This document shows, piece by piece, positions 1 through 8,056 of a DNA stretch of 64,000 nucleotides. The first letter of the stretch is position 1. Every line of letters starts with the position of its first letter. Source of the DNA: Nocardioides stalactiti. GTDB lineage: Bacteria; Actinomycetota; Actinomycetes; Propionibacteriales; Nocardioidaceae. The stretch covers positions 18,793-82,792 of the forward strand of contig NZ_JACEFC010000002.1 of assembly GCF_014180715.1 (NCBI RefSeq), read 5' to 3'. A model generated the notes under the pieces. The model had not been told where the DNA came from. It saw only the letters and a list, made by a program, of their open reading frames with translations, and searched no databases. A program made the translations under genes and the position numbers.

Positions 1-507
1 CTGCGGGCCAGCGTCGGCCTCAACCTCGGGATCGACTTCCTGCCCGGCGCGTTCGGTTACGACGGCGACCTGGCGCCCCACGCCGGTGTCGCGGCCAAGG
101 TGCTCTGGCTCGACGCGTTCTGCGCCAACGTCGACCGTTCGTGGCGCAACCCCAACCTCCTGCTGTGGCACGACGACCTCTGGGTGATCGATCACGGCGC
201 GTCGCTCTACTTCCACCACGCCTGGGTGGGGGGAGTGACCGACCCGGAGCGGTTCGCCCGCCAGCCGTGGGACGTGTCCGACCACGTGCTGTCGACCTAC
301 CGCAGCGCGCTGCCGGCGGCCGATGCCGAGATCTCCGCGCTGCTCTCCGCCGCCGACCTCGAGGCGGTCGTGGCACAGGTCCCCGACACCTGGCTGGAGC
401 CCGTCCCCGGCGCCGAGACGCCGGAGGCGTTGCGGTCGGCGTACGTCTCGTTCCTCACCGCACGCCTGGCGACGCGTCAGTGGCTTCCTGGTGCAGGTGT
501 CGCGTGA
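1..507 (+). CDS. HipA-like kinase domain protein, 5' truncated
   Basis: The reading frame is open from base 1 to the TGA at 505-507, so the N-terminus lies outside the window. The visible 168 residues include LWLDAFCANVDR, then WRNPNLL and WVIDHGASLYF, which resemble the end of a HipA/APH-type kinase fold with a catalytic-loop N and an IDHG metal-binding D. It is followed by a DUF3037 gene with a GTGA overlap. The HipA_2 (HipA-like kinase) plus DUF3037 pairing is common in bacteria, but its role is unknown to me. The domain call rests on these motifs and the neighbour. Whether it phosphorylates a protein or a small molecule cannot be seen. Confidence 0.7.
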   Translation: MRASVGLNLGIDFLPGAFGYDGDLAPHAGVAAKVLWLDAFCANVDRSWRNPNLLLWHDDLWVIDHGASLYFHHAWVGGVTDPERFARQPWDVSDHVLSTYRSALPAADAEISALLSAADLEAVVAQVPDTWLEPVPGAETPEALRSAYVSFLTARLATRQWLPGAGVA

Positions 508-905
508 ACACCCAGCAAGGCATGAGCGCGCCGATGCCCTACCAGTACGTCGTCCTGCGCTGCGTGCCGCGCGTGGACCGCGAGGAGTTCCTCAACGTCG
601 GCGTCGTGCTCTACTGCCAGGCCGCGGACTATCTCGCCGTGACCTGGCACTGCGACGCCGACCGGCTCCGCGCCGTCGACCCGCGGCTCGACGTCGACCG
701 CGTGTGCGACGCGCTCGCGTTCGTCGACGGGGTCTGCGCCGGCGACGAGCGCGGGGGAGCGGTGTCCGACCAGCCGCTCACCCAGCGCTTCGGCTTCCTC
801 AAGGCCCCGAAGTCGACAGTGCTCCAGCCCGGCCCGGTCCACGGTGGTCTCACCGCGGACCCGGCTCGAGAGCTGGAGCACCTGTTCAGCCGACTGGTCG
901 GCTGA
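504..905 (+). CDS. DUF3037 domain protein
   Basis: A 133-residue protein carrying the family's N-terminal signature YQYVVLRCVPRVDREEFLNV followed by GVVLYC. The GTG at 504 overlaps the TGA of the kinase gene (GTGA), suggesting translational coupling. An ATG at 522 gives a 127-aa product and is an equally reasonable start. DUF3037 proteins usually sit next to HipA-like kinases, as here, and are presumed partners of them. No catalytic residues or membrane segments are evident. Function is not established. Confidence 0.8.
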   Translation: MNTQQGMSAPMPYQYVVLRCVPRVDREEFLNVGVVLYCQAADYLAVTWHCDADRLRAVDPRLDVDRVCDALAFVDGVCAGDERGGAVSDQPLTQRFGFLKAPKSTVLQPGPVHGGLTADPARELEHLFSRLVG

Positions 906-924
906 GTCGTTCGTTCAGGCCCGG

Positions 925-1668
925 TCAGACCGGGACGAGCTCGACCGCGCCGACCGCGTAGCGGGCCAGGACGGTGCGCGCGATCTCCGGGTGGGCGCCG
1001 AGGGGCTCGGACACCGCCACCGCACCGGCCTCGAAGGCCAGCTCGGTCGCCCGGTCCAGCAGGCTGCCGGGCGCGAGGAAGAGCGATGCGACGGCGATGT
1101 GCCGACGCCCCTCCGCGCGGAACGCGCGCACGGCCTCACCGGTCGCCGGCGGGGCGGCGGCGGCGTAGGCAGCGGTCACGGGCAGCTTGTGGTGCGTGCC
1201 CCAGACCCGCGCCAGCCGAGCGACGGCCTGGTTGGCGAGCGGGTCGGTCGAGCCGGCAGCCGCGAGCACGAGCGCGTCGAGCTCACGGACGCGGGCCTCC
1301 TTGAGAGCCTCGCGCATGCGCTCGTCGAGCACCTCGAGGAAGCGGGCCTCGAGCCCGAGCACCTCGGTCGCCCGGATCTGGAGACCCGGGTGACGCGTGG
1401 TGGCCTCGGCGATCGCCTCGGGGACGTCGACCTTGGCGTGGAACGCCTCGTTGAGGAGCAGTGGTACGACGACGATCTCGTCGTAGCCGGCCCGCACGAG
1501 CTTGTCGACCACCGTCTGGAAGCCGGGCTTCGCGAGCTCGAGGAACGCCTTCTCGATGCGGAGGTCGGGGCGCAGCGCCTTGACCTCGTCGACGAGGGCG
1601 GTGATCGTCGCGGATGAACGGGGGTCCCGGCTGCCATGAGCCAGGGCCACCAAAGCAGGAGCGGCCAT
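925..1668 (-). CDS. Sirohydrochlorin chelatase-like protein (CbiX family)
   Basis: 247 aa. It begins MAAPALVALAHGSRDPRS, and the LAHGSRD motif with its metal-binding His is typical of CbiX/SirB chelatases. The length fits a protein with two tandem CbiX-like halves (second half from about residue 125, with LDALVLAAAGSTDP). The family inserts Fe2+ or Co2+ into sirohydrochlorin. As the last gene after sulfite reductase and cysH, the likely job is to supply siroheme iron for the reductase. The start at 1668 is preferred because GAGGAG lies 8-13 nt upstream; a longer frame reaches 1773 and would overlap cysH. Ferro- versus cobalto-chelatase cannot be settled from sequence. Confidence 0.85.
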   Translation of the reverse strand: MAAPALVALAHGSRDPRSSATITALVDEVKALRPDLRIEKAFLELAKPGFQTVVDKLVRAGYDEIVVVPLLLNEAFHAKVDVPEAIAEATTRHPGLQIRATEVLGLEARFLEVLDERMREALKEARVRELDALVLAAAGSTDPLANQAVARLARVWGTHHKLPVTAAYAAAAPPATGEAVRAFRAEGRRHIAVASLFLAPGSLLDRATELAFEAGAVAVSEPLGAHPEIARTVLARYAVGAVELVPV

Positions 1669-1723
1669 CAGCAGCTGTCTCCTCTCGAGGGGTGCACGGA
1701 ATGAGTGAACGAACGGGTGCGGA

Positions 1724-2467
1724 TCACGAATGGATCCCGCACTCCGTCTTGTTGGTGCCCGCCCAGCGCCCACTGCGAGGGTCCTCGCCTGGAGCGACTC
1801 GGCGTGTGCACGGCCAGCACCCGATCGAGGGATAGCCGTCGTACACCAGGGGATTCACGAGGACTCCGTTGTCCGCGATGTAACGCTCCACCTGCTCGTC
1901 GGTCCAACGAGCGAGCGGAGAGACCTTGACCTTGCCCTTCTTGGCGTCCCAGCCGATGACCGGCGCGATGACCCGGTTGTGGGTCTCGGCGCGGCGCAGG
2001 CCGGTCGCCCAGGCGTCGTAGCCCGACAGCGACTCCTGCAGCGGCTGCACCTTGCGCAGCTTGCAGCACAGGTCGGGGTCGCGCTTGTAGAGATCTTTGC
2101 CGTACTCGGCGTCCTGCTCGGCCACGCTCTGCACGGGCGTGATCGTGATCAGGTTGACCGGCAACGTGTGCTTGACCGCGTCGGCCGTGCCGACGGTCTC
2201 GGCGAAGTGGTAGCCGGTGTCGAGGAAGACCACGTCGATGCCGGGGACGACCTTGGACGCGAGGTGCGCCAGCAGGGCGTCGCCCATCGACGACGTCACG
2301 CAGAAGCGCTCACCGAACGTGGCCGCGGCCCACTCGATGATGACCTCGGCCGGCGCGAGCTCGAGCTCGGCGCCCCAGTGGGACACGAGCTCGCGCAGCT
2401 CCTCGGGGGAGCGACCCGTGGCGTCGGTGCCCCGCGCGAGGCGCGCCTTGGCGGTGGAGACGCTCAT
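1724..2467 (-). CDS. cysH: Adenylyl-/phosphoadenylyl-sulfate reductase
   Basis: 247 aa. It reduces activated sulfate to sulfite in assimilation. The paired cysteines C134-C135 (DLCCKLRK) and C217/C220 (GCWPC) are the [4Fe-4S] ligands that mark the APS-using type. The C-terminal TECGIH supplies the catalytic C243. SSMGDALLAHL near residue 59 is the nucleotide-binding loop region. The start codon overlaps the stop of the small zinc-ribbon gene (ATGA), so the two are translationally coupled in the order sulfite reductase, zinc ribbon, cysH, chelatase. Because the Fe-S cysteines are all present, adenylyl sulfate is the expected substrate. Confidence 0.93.
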   Translation of the reverse strand: MSVSTAKARLARGTDATGRSPEELRELVSHWGAELELAPAEVIIEWAAATFGERFCVTSSMGDALLAHLASKVVPGIDVVFLDTGYHFAETVGTADAVKHTLPVNLITITPVQSVAEQDAEYGKDLYKRDPDLCCKLRKVQPLQESLSGYDAWATGLRRAETHNRVIAPVIGWDAKKGKVKVSPLARWTDEQVERYIADNGVLVNPLVYDGYPSIGCWPCTRRVAPGEDPRSGRWAGTNKTECGIHS

Positions 2468-2622
2468 GCGCGCTCACCTCCGGGACGCAGCAGGCCGAGC
2501 AGCTTGAGGGAGAACGCGCGCAGGCAGGAGCGGCACTCCCACGATCCGTGCTGCTCCTCGTGCGGCCAGAGGTTCTCGTCTCCGCAGTAAGGGCAGTGGA
2601 ACGGCACTGCGCGCTCGCTCAT
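2464..2622 (-). CDS. Small zinc-ribbon protein of the sulfite reductase operon
   Basis: 52 aa. It starts with ATG at 2622 and has two CxxC pairs, CPYC (residues 10-13) and CRSC (residues 30-33), spaced like a rubredoxin-type zinc ribbon, followed by a basic, leucine-rich tail. Its ATG overlaps the sulfite reductase stop and its TGA overlaps the cysH start, both as ATGA, which is strong evidence that it is a real coupled gene. I know small ORFs at this position in other actinobacterial cys operons. A role in electron transfer or metal/cofactor handling for the neighbouring enzymes is inference only. Confidence 0.88.
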   Translation of the reverse strand: MSERAVPFHCPYCGDENLWPHEEQHGSWECRSCLRAFSLKLLGLLRPGGERA

Positions 2623-4349
2623 GAGCCTGACTCCAATGACGCCAGCACCTTGTCGCCGCGCAGCAGGTCCTCGTCGGCGCGCGCGACCCAGTCGGCGAAC
2701 CGCTCGTCCTCCTTGCGGTCGGTCAGGTAGTTGCTGACGACGTTGCTCACGTAGTCGTCGAGCGCGACGCTGGTGACCTTGTGGGCCCGCAGCTTGCGAC
2801 CGAAGTTCGCACCGAGCCCGGTGGCACCGCCGAGGTGCACCTGGAAGCCCTCGACCTGGTTGCCGTCGTCGTCGAGGACGAGCTGGCCCTTGAGGCCGAT
2901 GTCGGCGACCTGGGTCCGGGCGCAGGCGTTGGGGCAGCCGTTGACGTTGACCGTGATCGGGCTGTCGAGGCCCGGGAAGCGGCGCTCGAGCTCGGAGATC
3001 AGGTCACGGGCACGGTTCTTGGTGTCGACGATCGCGAGCTTGCAGTACTCGATGCCGGTGCAGGCCATCGTGTTGCGGCGCCAGTTCGACGGCTCGGCGG
3101 ACAGGCCGATCTCGTCGAGGCGCACCTTGAGGTCGTCGACCTTGTCGCCGTCCACGCCGATGAGCACGATCTTCTGGTACGGCGTCAGGCGGGCGCCGTC
3201 GACTCCGAACTCCTCGAGCAGGTCGGCCAGCTGGACCAGCAGGGTGCCCGAGACGCGGCCCACGGTCGGCGCGACACCGACGTAGAACTTGCCGTCCTTC
3301 TGGGGGTGCACGCCGATGTGGTCGCGGTGACCGACCGGGGAGGCGGGGGACTCGAGGTTGACCAGCTTCTTGCCGAGGTACTCGTTCTCGAGGACCTCCT
3401 GGAACTTCTCGATGCCCCAGTCGGCGACGAGGAACTTCAGGCGGGCCCGCGAGCGCAGCCGGCGGTAGCCGTAGTCACGGAAGATCGAGGCAACGCCCTC
3501 CCAGACGTCAGGCACGTCCGCGAGCGGGATCCAGACGCCCATCTTCTGCGCGAGCATCGGGTTGGTCGAGAGACCGCCGCCGACCCACACGTCGAAGCCG
3601 GGGCCGAGCTCGGGGTGGACGGTGCCGACGAACGACACGTCGTTGGTCTCCGGGGAGACGTCGTGGCTCGGGTGACCGGTCAGCGCGGTCTTGAACTTCC
3701 GCGGCAGGTTGGAGAAGTCCTTGTTGCCGATGTAGCGGCGCTCGATCTCCTCGAGGGCGGAGGTGCCGTCGATGATCTCGTCGGCCGCGACGCCGGCGAC
3801 CGGCGAGCCCAGGAACGGACGGGGCGAGTCGCCGCACGCCTCGAGGGAGTGGAGTCCGACCTCGTCGAGCCGCTCCCAGATCGCCGGGACGTCCCTGACG
3901 TCGATCCAGTGGTACTGGATGTTCTGGCGATCGGTGACGTCGGCGGTGTCGCGAGCGAAGTCGACCCCGATCGTGCCGAGAGCGCGCACGGCTGCGGGGG
4001 AGAGCAGCTTGCCGTCCGAGCGGACGCGCAGCATGAAGTAGCTGTCGTCCAGCTCCTCCTCTTCGAGGGCGCCGGTCTTGCCGCCGTCGATGCCGGGCTT
4101 GCGCTGGGTGTAGAGACCCATCCAGCGGAAGCGGCCGCGGAGGTCGGCGGGGTCGATCGAGTCGAAGCCGCGCTTGGAGTAGATGTAGAGGATCCGGTCA
4201 CGCACGTTGAGCGCGTCGTCGTCCTTCTTGGACTGCTCGTTCTTGTTGAGCGGCTCGGTGTAGCCCAGCGACCACTGGCCCTCCGCGCGCCGAGGGCGGG
4301 GGATCTCGGTGTGCTGAGCGGGCTGGGACTGGAAGCGCAGGTCAGGCAT
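2619..4349 (-). CDS. sir: Ferredoxin-dependent assimilatory sulfite reductase
   Basis: 576 aa. It performs six-electron reduction of sulfite to sulfide with siroheme and a [4Fe-4S] cluster. The cluster/siroheme cysteines are C430 and C436 (CTGIEYC) and C472 and C476 (GCPNAC). Y80 (GLYTQR) and C172 (LEACGD) are 92 residues apart, the same spacing as the Tyr69-Cys161 covalent pair described in the Mycobacterium tuberculosis NirA/SirA enzyme. Both hemoprotein half-domains and both ferredoxin-like halves are present at full length. It is the first protein-coding gene of the operon after the leader peptide, and sulfide then feeds cysteine synthesis. A nitrite reductase is less likely given cysH next door. 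Confidence 0.95.
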   Translation of the reverse strand: MPDLRFQSQPAQHTEIPRPRRAEGQWSLGYTEPLNKNEQSKKDDDALNVRDRILYIYSKRGFDSIDPADLRGRFRWMGLYTQRKPGIDGGKTGALEEEELDDSYFMLRVRSDGKLLSPAAVRALGTIGVDFARDTADVTDRQNIQYHWIDVRDVPAIWERLDEVGLHSLEACGDSPRPFLGSPVAGVAADEIIDGTSALEEIERRYIGNKDFSNLPRKFKTALTGHPSHDVSPETNDVSFVGTVHPELGPGFDVWVGGGLSTNPMLAQKMGVWIPLADVPDVWEGVASIFRDYGYRRLRSRARLKFLVADWGIEKFQEVLENEYLGKKLVNLESPASPVGHRDHIGVHPQKDGKFYVGVAPTVGRVSGTLLVQLADLLEEFGVDGARLTPYQKIVLIGVDGDKVDDLKVRLDEIGLSAEPSNWRRNTMACTGIEYCKLAIVDTKNRARDLISELERRFPGLDSPITVNVNGCPNACARTQVADIGLKGQLVLDDDGNQVEGFQVHLGGATGLGANFGRKLRAHKVTSVALDDYVSNVVSNYLTDRKEDERFADWVARADEDLLRGDKVLASLESGS

Positions 4350-4415
4350 GGCGGCAGGTGGTCCTTCGCTGATGGGCGCGTGGAGCGCGCGGCTGAGGTG
4401 GAGGAGCGAGGCAGA

Positions 4416-4505
4416 TCAGCGGGGCCAACACATCATGCTGCCGGTGCGCCCGAGGTCGACGTGGCGACGTACCACGAGGAACGCATGGGTTGCACTGGAG
4501 ACCAT
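4416..4505 (-). CDS. Cysteine-responsive leader peptide upstream of sulfite reductase
   Basis: A 29-codon reading frame from the ATG at 4505 to the TGA at 4416, ending 66 nt before the sulfite reductase start. Its core RRHVDLGRTGSMMC matches the conserved leader peptides found ahead of sulfur-assimilation genes in actinobacteria, with a Cys near the end. A shorter version could start at the GTG coding residue 10 or 11. The presumed mechanism is ribosome stalling at the Cys codon when cysteine is scarce, opening expression of the operon. The peptide is visible in the sequence; the regulatory mode is taken from related leaders. A weak 5-bp stem (4376-4390) lies between leader and gene. Confidence 0.8.
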   Translation of the reverse strand: MVSSATHAFLVVRRHVDLGRTGSMMCWPR

Positions 4506-4690
4506 GTCAACCAGTCTCAGACTTCGGACGGCTGGTCCACAAATCGGGATCTCATGATGTGGACACCGATCTCGGAATGCGGACGAAAGGTACCGCTTAT
4601 CGCCGCCTGAGAGGCGGTCGTGCGACGGACGTCACACGCGACGCGGTGTCGAACAACGGGGGCCACGATGATCCGAACGCCCTTCAGCCC
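4506..4690. promoter_or_regulatory. Divergent control region between sulfur operon and glyA
   Basis: This stretch must hold the promoter of the minus-strand sulfur operon. It contains a perfect 7-bp inverted repeat, GTCCACA/TGTGGAC, around a 16-nt centre (about 4535-4564) that could be an operator. It also holds a CCGCCT/AGGCGG hairpin at 4603-4617. The glyA promoter appears to be the TACGAT at 4691-4696 just outside. No known riboswitch (glycine, ZTP, SAM) could be recognised. The assignment of the inverted repeat to a regulator is inference. Confidence 0.4.
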
Positions 4691-4703
4691 TACGATCTTC
4701 CGC

Positions 4704-6164
4704 ATGAGCGACCCCGTGTCTGGCCACGTCTCGAGCAACCTCGTCAGCAGCGCCTACAACCAGGCCCTGGAGGTGATCGCCTCTGTGGAGCCGCGGGTGG
4801 CCGAAGCCACCCGCAAGGAGCTGGCCGACCAGCGCGCCTCCCTCAAGCTGATCGCGAGCGAGAACTACGCCTCGCCGGCGGTCCTGCTCACGATGGGCTC
4901 CTGGTTCAGCGACAAGTACGCCGAGGGCACCATCGGCCACCGGTTCTACGCCGGCTGCCAGAACGTCGACACCGTCGAGGCGCTCGCCGCCGAGCACGCC
5001 CGCGAGCTGTTCGGCGCCGAGTACGCCTACGTCCAGCCGCACTCCGGCATCGACGCCAACCTGACGGCGTACTGGGCGATCCTCGCGCACCGGGTCGAGG
5101 GCCCCTGGCTCCAGAACCAGGGCGCCAAGAACATGAACGACCTGAGCGACGAGGACTGGGAGAAGCTCCGCAAGGAGCTCGGCAACCAGCGCCTGCTCGG
5201 CATGAGCCTCGACACGGGTGGTCACCTCACCCACGGCTTCCGCCCCAACATCAGCGGCAAGATGTTCCACCAGCAGCAGTACGGCACCGACCCGGAGACC
5301 GGGCTCATCGACTACGACGCGCTGCGCGCCAAGGCCAAGGAGTTCAAGCCGCTCATCCTGGTGGCCGGCTACTCCGCCTACCCGCGCCGGGTGAACTTCG
5401 CCACGATGCGCGAGATCGCCGACGAGGTCGGCGCCACCCTGATGGTCGACATGGCCCACTTCGCGGGCCTGGTGGCCGGCAAGGTCTTCACCGGTGACGA
5501 GGACCCGATCCCGCACGCCCACGTGGTCACCAGCACGTCGCACAAGTCGCTCCGCGGCCCGCGCGGCGGCTTCATCCTGGCCACCGAGGAGTACGCCCCC
5601 AGCGTCGACCGCGGTTGCCCGATGGTGCTCGGTGGTCCGCTCTCGCACGTGATGGCCGCCAAGGCCGTCGCGTTCGCCGAGGCCCGCCAGGAGTCCTTCC
5701 AGACCTACGCGCAGCAGATCGCCGACAACGCCAAGTCGCTCGCCGAGGGCTTCCTGACCCGTGGCGGCCGTCTCGTCACCGGCGGCACCGACAACCACCT
5801 GGTGCTCCTGGACGTCACGTCGTTCGGTCTGACGGGCCGCCAGGCCGAGTCGGCGCTGCTGGACGCCGGCGTCGTCACCAACCGCAACTCGATCCCGGCC
5901 GACCCCAACGGCGCCTGGTACACCTCGGGCATCCGCCTGGGCACCCCGGCGCTGACCACCCGCGGCTTCGGCCACGACGAGTTCGACCGCGTCGCCGAGC
6001 TGATCGTCCACGTCCTCCAGAACACGACCCCCGGCACCACCAAGGCCGGCGACCCCTCCAAGGCGTCGTACGTCCTGGCCGAGGGCGTCGCCGACAAGGT
6101 CAAGGACGCCTCCGCCGAGCTCCTCGACAAGCACCCGCTCTACCCCGGCCTCGAGCTCGCCTGA
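4704..6164 (+). CDS. glyA: Serine hydroxymethyltransferase
   Basis: 486 aa, PLP-dependent, interconverting serine plus tetrahydrofolate with glycine plus methylene-tetrahydrofolate. The PLP lysine is K281 in [13 protein letters not shown], and ASENYASP near residue 51 and [12 protein letters not shown] near 248 are family blocks. It is longer than the roughly 420-aa E. coli form because of an insertion around residues 135-200 ([19 protein letters not shown] region), as in a subset of actinobacterial enzymes. The ATG at 4704 is chosen because TACGAT (4691-4696) ends 7 nt upstream, consistent with a leaderless transcript. Upstream ATGs at 4620 and 4668 lack support. A short AGCGC/GCGCT hairpin at 6175-6187 follows. 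Confidence 0.95.
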   Translation: MSDPVSGHVSSNLVSSAYNQALEVIASVEPRVAEATRKELADQRASLKLIASENYASPAVLLTMGSWFSDKYAEGTIGHRFYAGCQNVDTVEALAAEHARELFGAEYAYVQPHSGIDANLTAYWAILAHRVEGPWLQNQGAKNMNDLSDEDWEKLRKELGNQRLLGMSLDTGGHLTHGFRPNISGKMFHQQQYGTDPETGLIDYDALRAKAKEFKPLILVAGYSAYPRRVNFATMREIADEVGATLMVDMAHFAGLVAGKVFTGDEDPIPHAHVVTSTSHKSLRGPRGGFILATEEYAPSVDRGCPMVLGGPLSHVMAAKAVAFAEARQESFQTYAQQIADNAKSLAEGFLTRGGRLVTGGTDNHLVLLDVTSFGLTGRQAESALLDAGVVTNRNSIPADPNGAWYTSGIRLGTPALTTRGFGHDEFDRVAELIVHVLQNTTPGTTKAGDPSKASYVLAEGVADKVKDASAELLDKHPLYPGLELA

Positions 6165-6185
6165 GCCAGCCGACAGCGCCGGGCG

Positions 6186-7316
6186 CTAACCGGTCGCGTC
6201 GACCAGGTCGAGGCTGAAGCGGGCGATCTCGGCGCGGGCCGCGACGAGGTCTCGGACCGCTGGCGTCGGGTCCTGGCCGAGCACCTCGACGGGCAGGGAC
6301 GAGAGCCCGGTGTAGAGCAGCAACGTGAGCGCGTGGCTGCGGGCCACCGTCGCTGACGGCAGGTCGGTCCCGGCGGCGGTCAGGCCGTCGCCGTAGGCCG
6401 CGAGGCAGGCGGCGTGGCGCTCGGCGACGTCGTCGACCGGTCGGCGCCCGATCTGGATGTCACCGACGAGCAGCTGGTTGAGGTCGAACCCGACCGGCGT
6501 CGCGGCGAGGTAGCCGAAGTCGATGAGGGTGAAGCCCGGGCGGTCGGGGCGCACCAGCAGGTTGTTGGAGCAGGCGTCACCGTGCGCGACGAGCTCGGGG
6601 AGCCCGAGGACCTCCTCGACCAACGCGTCCATGCGGTCGGCGGCGTCGAGGAGCCGCGCGCGCAGCGGGCCGAACGACGAGGCGACCAGCGGGTGGTGCC
6701 AGATCCCCTCGTCGCGCAGCGTCGGCAGGACCTGGTGGGTGAGCCGCCCCGCGGCGTAGGAGCGAACGCCGACGTCGTGCCCGCCGATCCCGGCCAGGCC
6801 GCGGACACCCGGCGTGGCCGCGAACCGCCCGAGCAGCTCGGCCGCCTCGACGTCCCGGGTGAGGTCCCAGGCCGCCTCGACGGTCGGCACCAGCTCCAGC
6901 CAGACGGCGTACGACGACTCGTCGAGGTCGCGGACCGCCAGCGCCCGCGGCATCGACAAACCCTCGGGCAGGTGAGCCGCGAGGTCGGAGCGATAGACCG
7001 CGCCCTCGGTGCGCCACGGGACGGCGGCGCGGGCGACGTCGCGGATCTCCTCGGGGACGGCGGCGAAGTACGGGGAGCGGCTCCACTCCTGGACGTGCTT
7101 GACGAAGAGCGCGAACGGTCGCCGCTCGCCGCCGATCTCGGCCTCGCCCTCGACCAGGTAGCGCCCGGCCGTGGTGATGGCGGGGATGTCGTAGGGGACC
7201 GAGGAGGCGGTCGAGGACACCAGCCGCACGTCGGGCGCGCCGAGCAGGTCGGCGACCAACGCGGCGAGCTCCTCGTCGGAGACGTCGGCCGGTCCCAGCG
7301 CGCTGCGGTCGTGCAT
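6186..7316 (-). CDS. Aminoglycoside phosphotransferase-like kinase
   Basis: 376 aa. The catalytic loop ELVAHGDACSNNLL (HGD...N) and the metal-binding LIDFGY mark a choline kinase/APH-fold small-molecule kinase. VKHVQEW near the N-terminus contains the likely ATP-site Lys. The substrate is unknown and there is no reason to infer antibiotic resistance. The ATG at 7316 is preferred because TATCGT on the minus strand (7323-7328) ends 6 nt before it, matching the leaderless pattern of this genome. A GTG at 7358 overlapping the response regulator stop (GTGA) is the alternative and would add 14 residues. Confidence 0.78.
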   Translation of the reverse strand: MHDRSALGPADVSDEELAALVADLLGAPDVRLVSSTASSVPYDIPAITTAGRYLVEGEAEIGGERRPFALFVKHVQEWSRSPYFAAVPEEIRDVARAAVPWRTEGAVYRSDLAAHLPEGLSMPRALAVRDLDESSYAVWLELVPTVEAAWDLTRDVEAAELLGRFAATPGVRGLAGIGGHDVGVRSYAAGRLTHQVLPTLRDEGIWHHPLVASSFGPLRARLLDAADRMDALVEEVLGLPELVAHGDACSNNLLVRPDRPGFTLIDFGYLAATPVGFDLNQLLVGDIQIGRRPVDDVAERHAACLAAYGDGLTAAGTDLPSATVARSHALTLLLYTGLSSLPVEVLGQDPTPAVRDLVAARAEIARFSLDLVDATG

Positions 7317-7354
7317 GGCGGCACGATAGGGGGTGCCGACCGCGTCCGGGGCCG

Positions 7355-8056
7355 TCACGGCACGACGCGCCAGTGGTAGGCGACCTCGGGCCGACCGCCC
7401 CCGCCGCCGTACCGCGGCCGCCGGTCGGCGAGGCCGGTGCCGGCGAGGTGCTCCAGGTAGCGGCGCGCGGTGACGCGGGAAGTGCCGATCGCCGCGGCGA
7501 CCTCGCTCGCCGACAGGCCGTCGGCGGCACTGCGCACCGCGGAGGTCACGTCCTGGAGGGTCTCCGGGCTCATCCCCTTGGGCAGCGGCGCACTCCCGGT
7601 CGGTCGCAACGACCCGAGCAGCCGGTCGACCTCGTCCTGGACGACCTCGCGCGGCGAGGCGGCCAGGTTGTCGCGGTAGGCGGCGTACTGCTCGAGCTTG
7701 GACCGGAAGGTCGCGAACGTGAACGGCTTGAGCAGGTAGAGGACGACGCCCTGGGCGACCGCGTGCCGGACCACGTCGGTGTCGCGCGCCGCGGTGACCG
7801 CGATCACGTCACACAGGTGGCCCGCGGCGCGGACGGCGGTGAGCAGCCCGAGCCCGTGCCCGTCGGGCAGGTTCATGTCGAGGAGCAGCAGGTCGACCGG
7901 CTGGCCCTGGGTCCGTGCCGCATCGAGGAGGCGCAGGGTGTCGGTCACCGAGTGGGCGATCCCGGCGACCACGAAGCCGGGGACCCGTCCGACGTACGAC
8001 GCGTGCGCCTCGGCCACCCGCGCCTCGTCCTCGATGACGAGCGTCCGCACGGTCAC
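7355..8056 (-). CDS. CitB/DcuR-type response regulator
   Basis: 233 aa. The receiver domain has the phospho-acceptor D60 in LLLLDMNLPDG, acidic residues E9-D10 at the start (VIEDEA) and K110 (LLKPF). A C-terminal winged helix-turn-helix region around residues 175-215 (SASEVAAAIGTSRVTARRYL) fits the CitB/DctR class. Its GTG start overlaps the kinase stop (GTGA), so kinase and regulator are co-translated. The divergent dicarboxylate carrier gene is the obvious target, which is inference from family and position. Confidence 0.92.
   Translation of the reverse strand: MTVRTLVIEDEARVAEAHASYVGRVPGFVVAGIAHSVTDTLRLLDAARTQGQPVDLLLLDMNLPDGHGLGLLTAVRAAGHLCDVIAVTAARDTDVVRHAVAQGVVLYLLKPFTFATFRSKLEQYAAYRDNLAASPREVVQDEVDRLLGSLRPTGSAPLPKGMSPETLQDVTSAVRSAADGLSASEVAAAIGTSRVTARRYLEHLAGTGLADRRPRYGGGGGRPEVAYHWRVVP

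Noticed and set aside
4506..4703. Riboswitch (glycine or ZTP type) ahead of glyA
   Set aside because: No conserved core could be found and the -10 box 7 nt before the ATG leaves no 5' leader for one.
6186..7316. Antibiotic resistance by the APH-like kinase
   Set aside because: Only the general fold is shared; such kinases are common housekeeping enzymes in actinobacteria and no resistance context is present.
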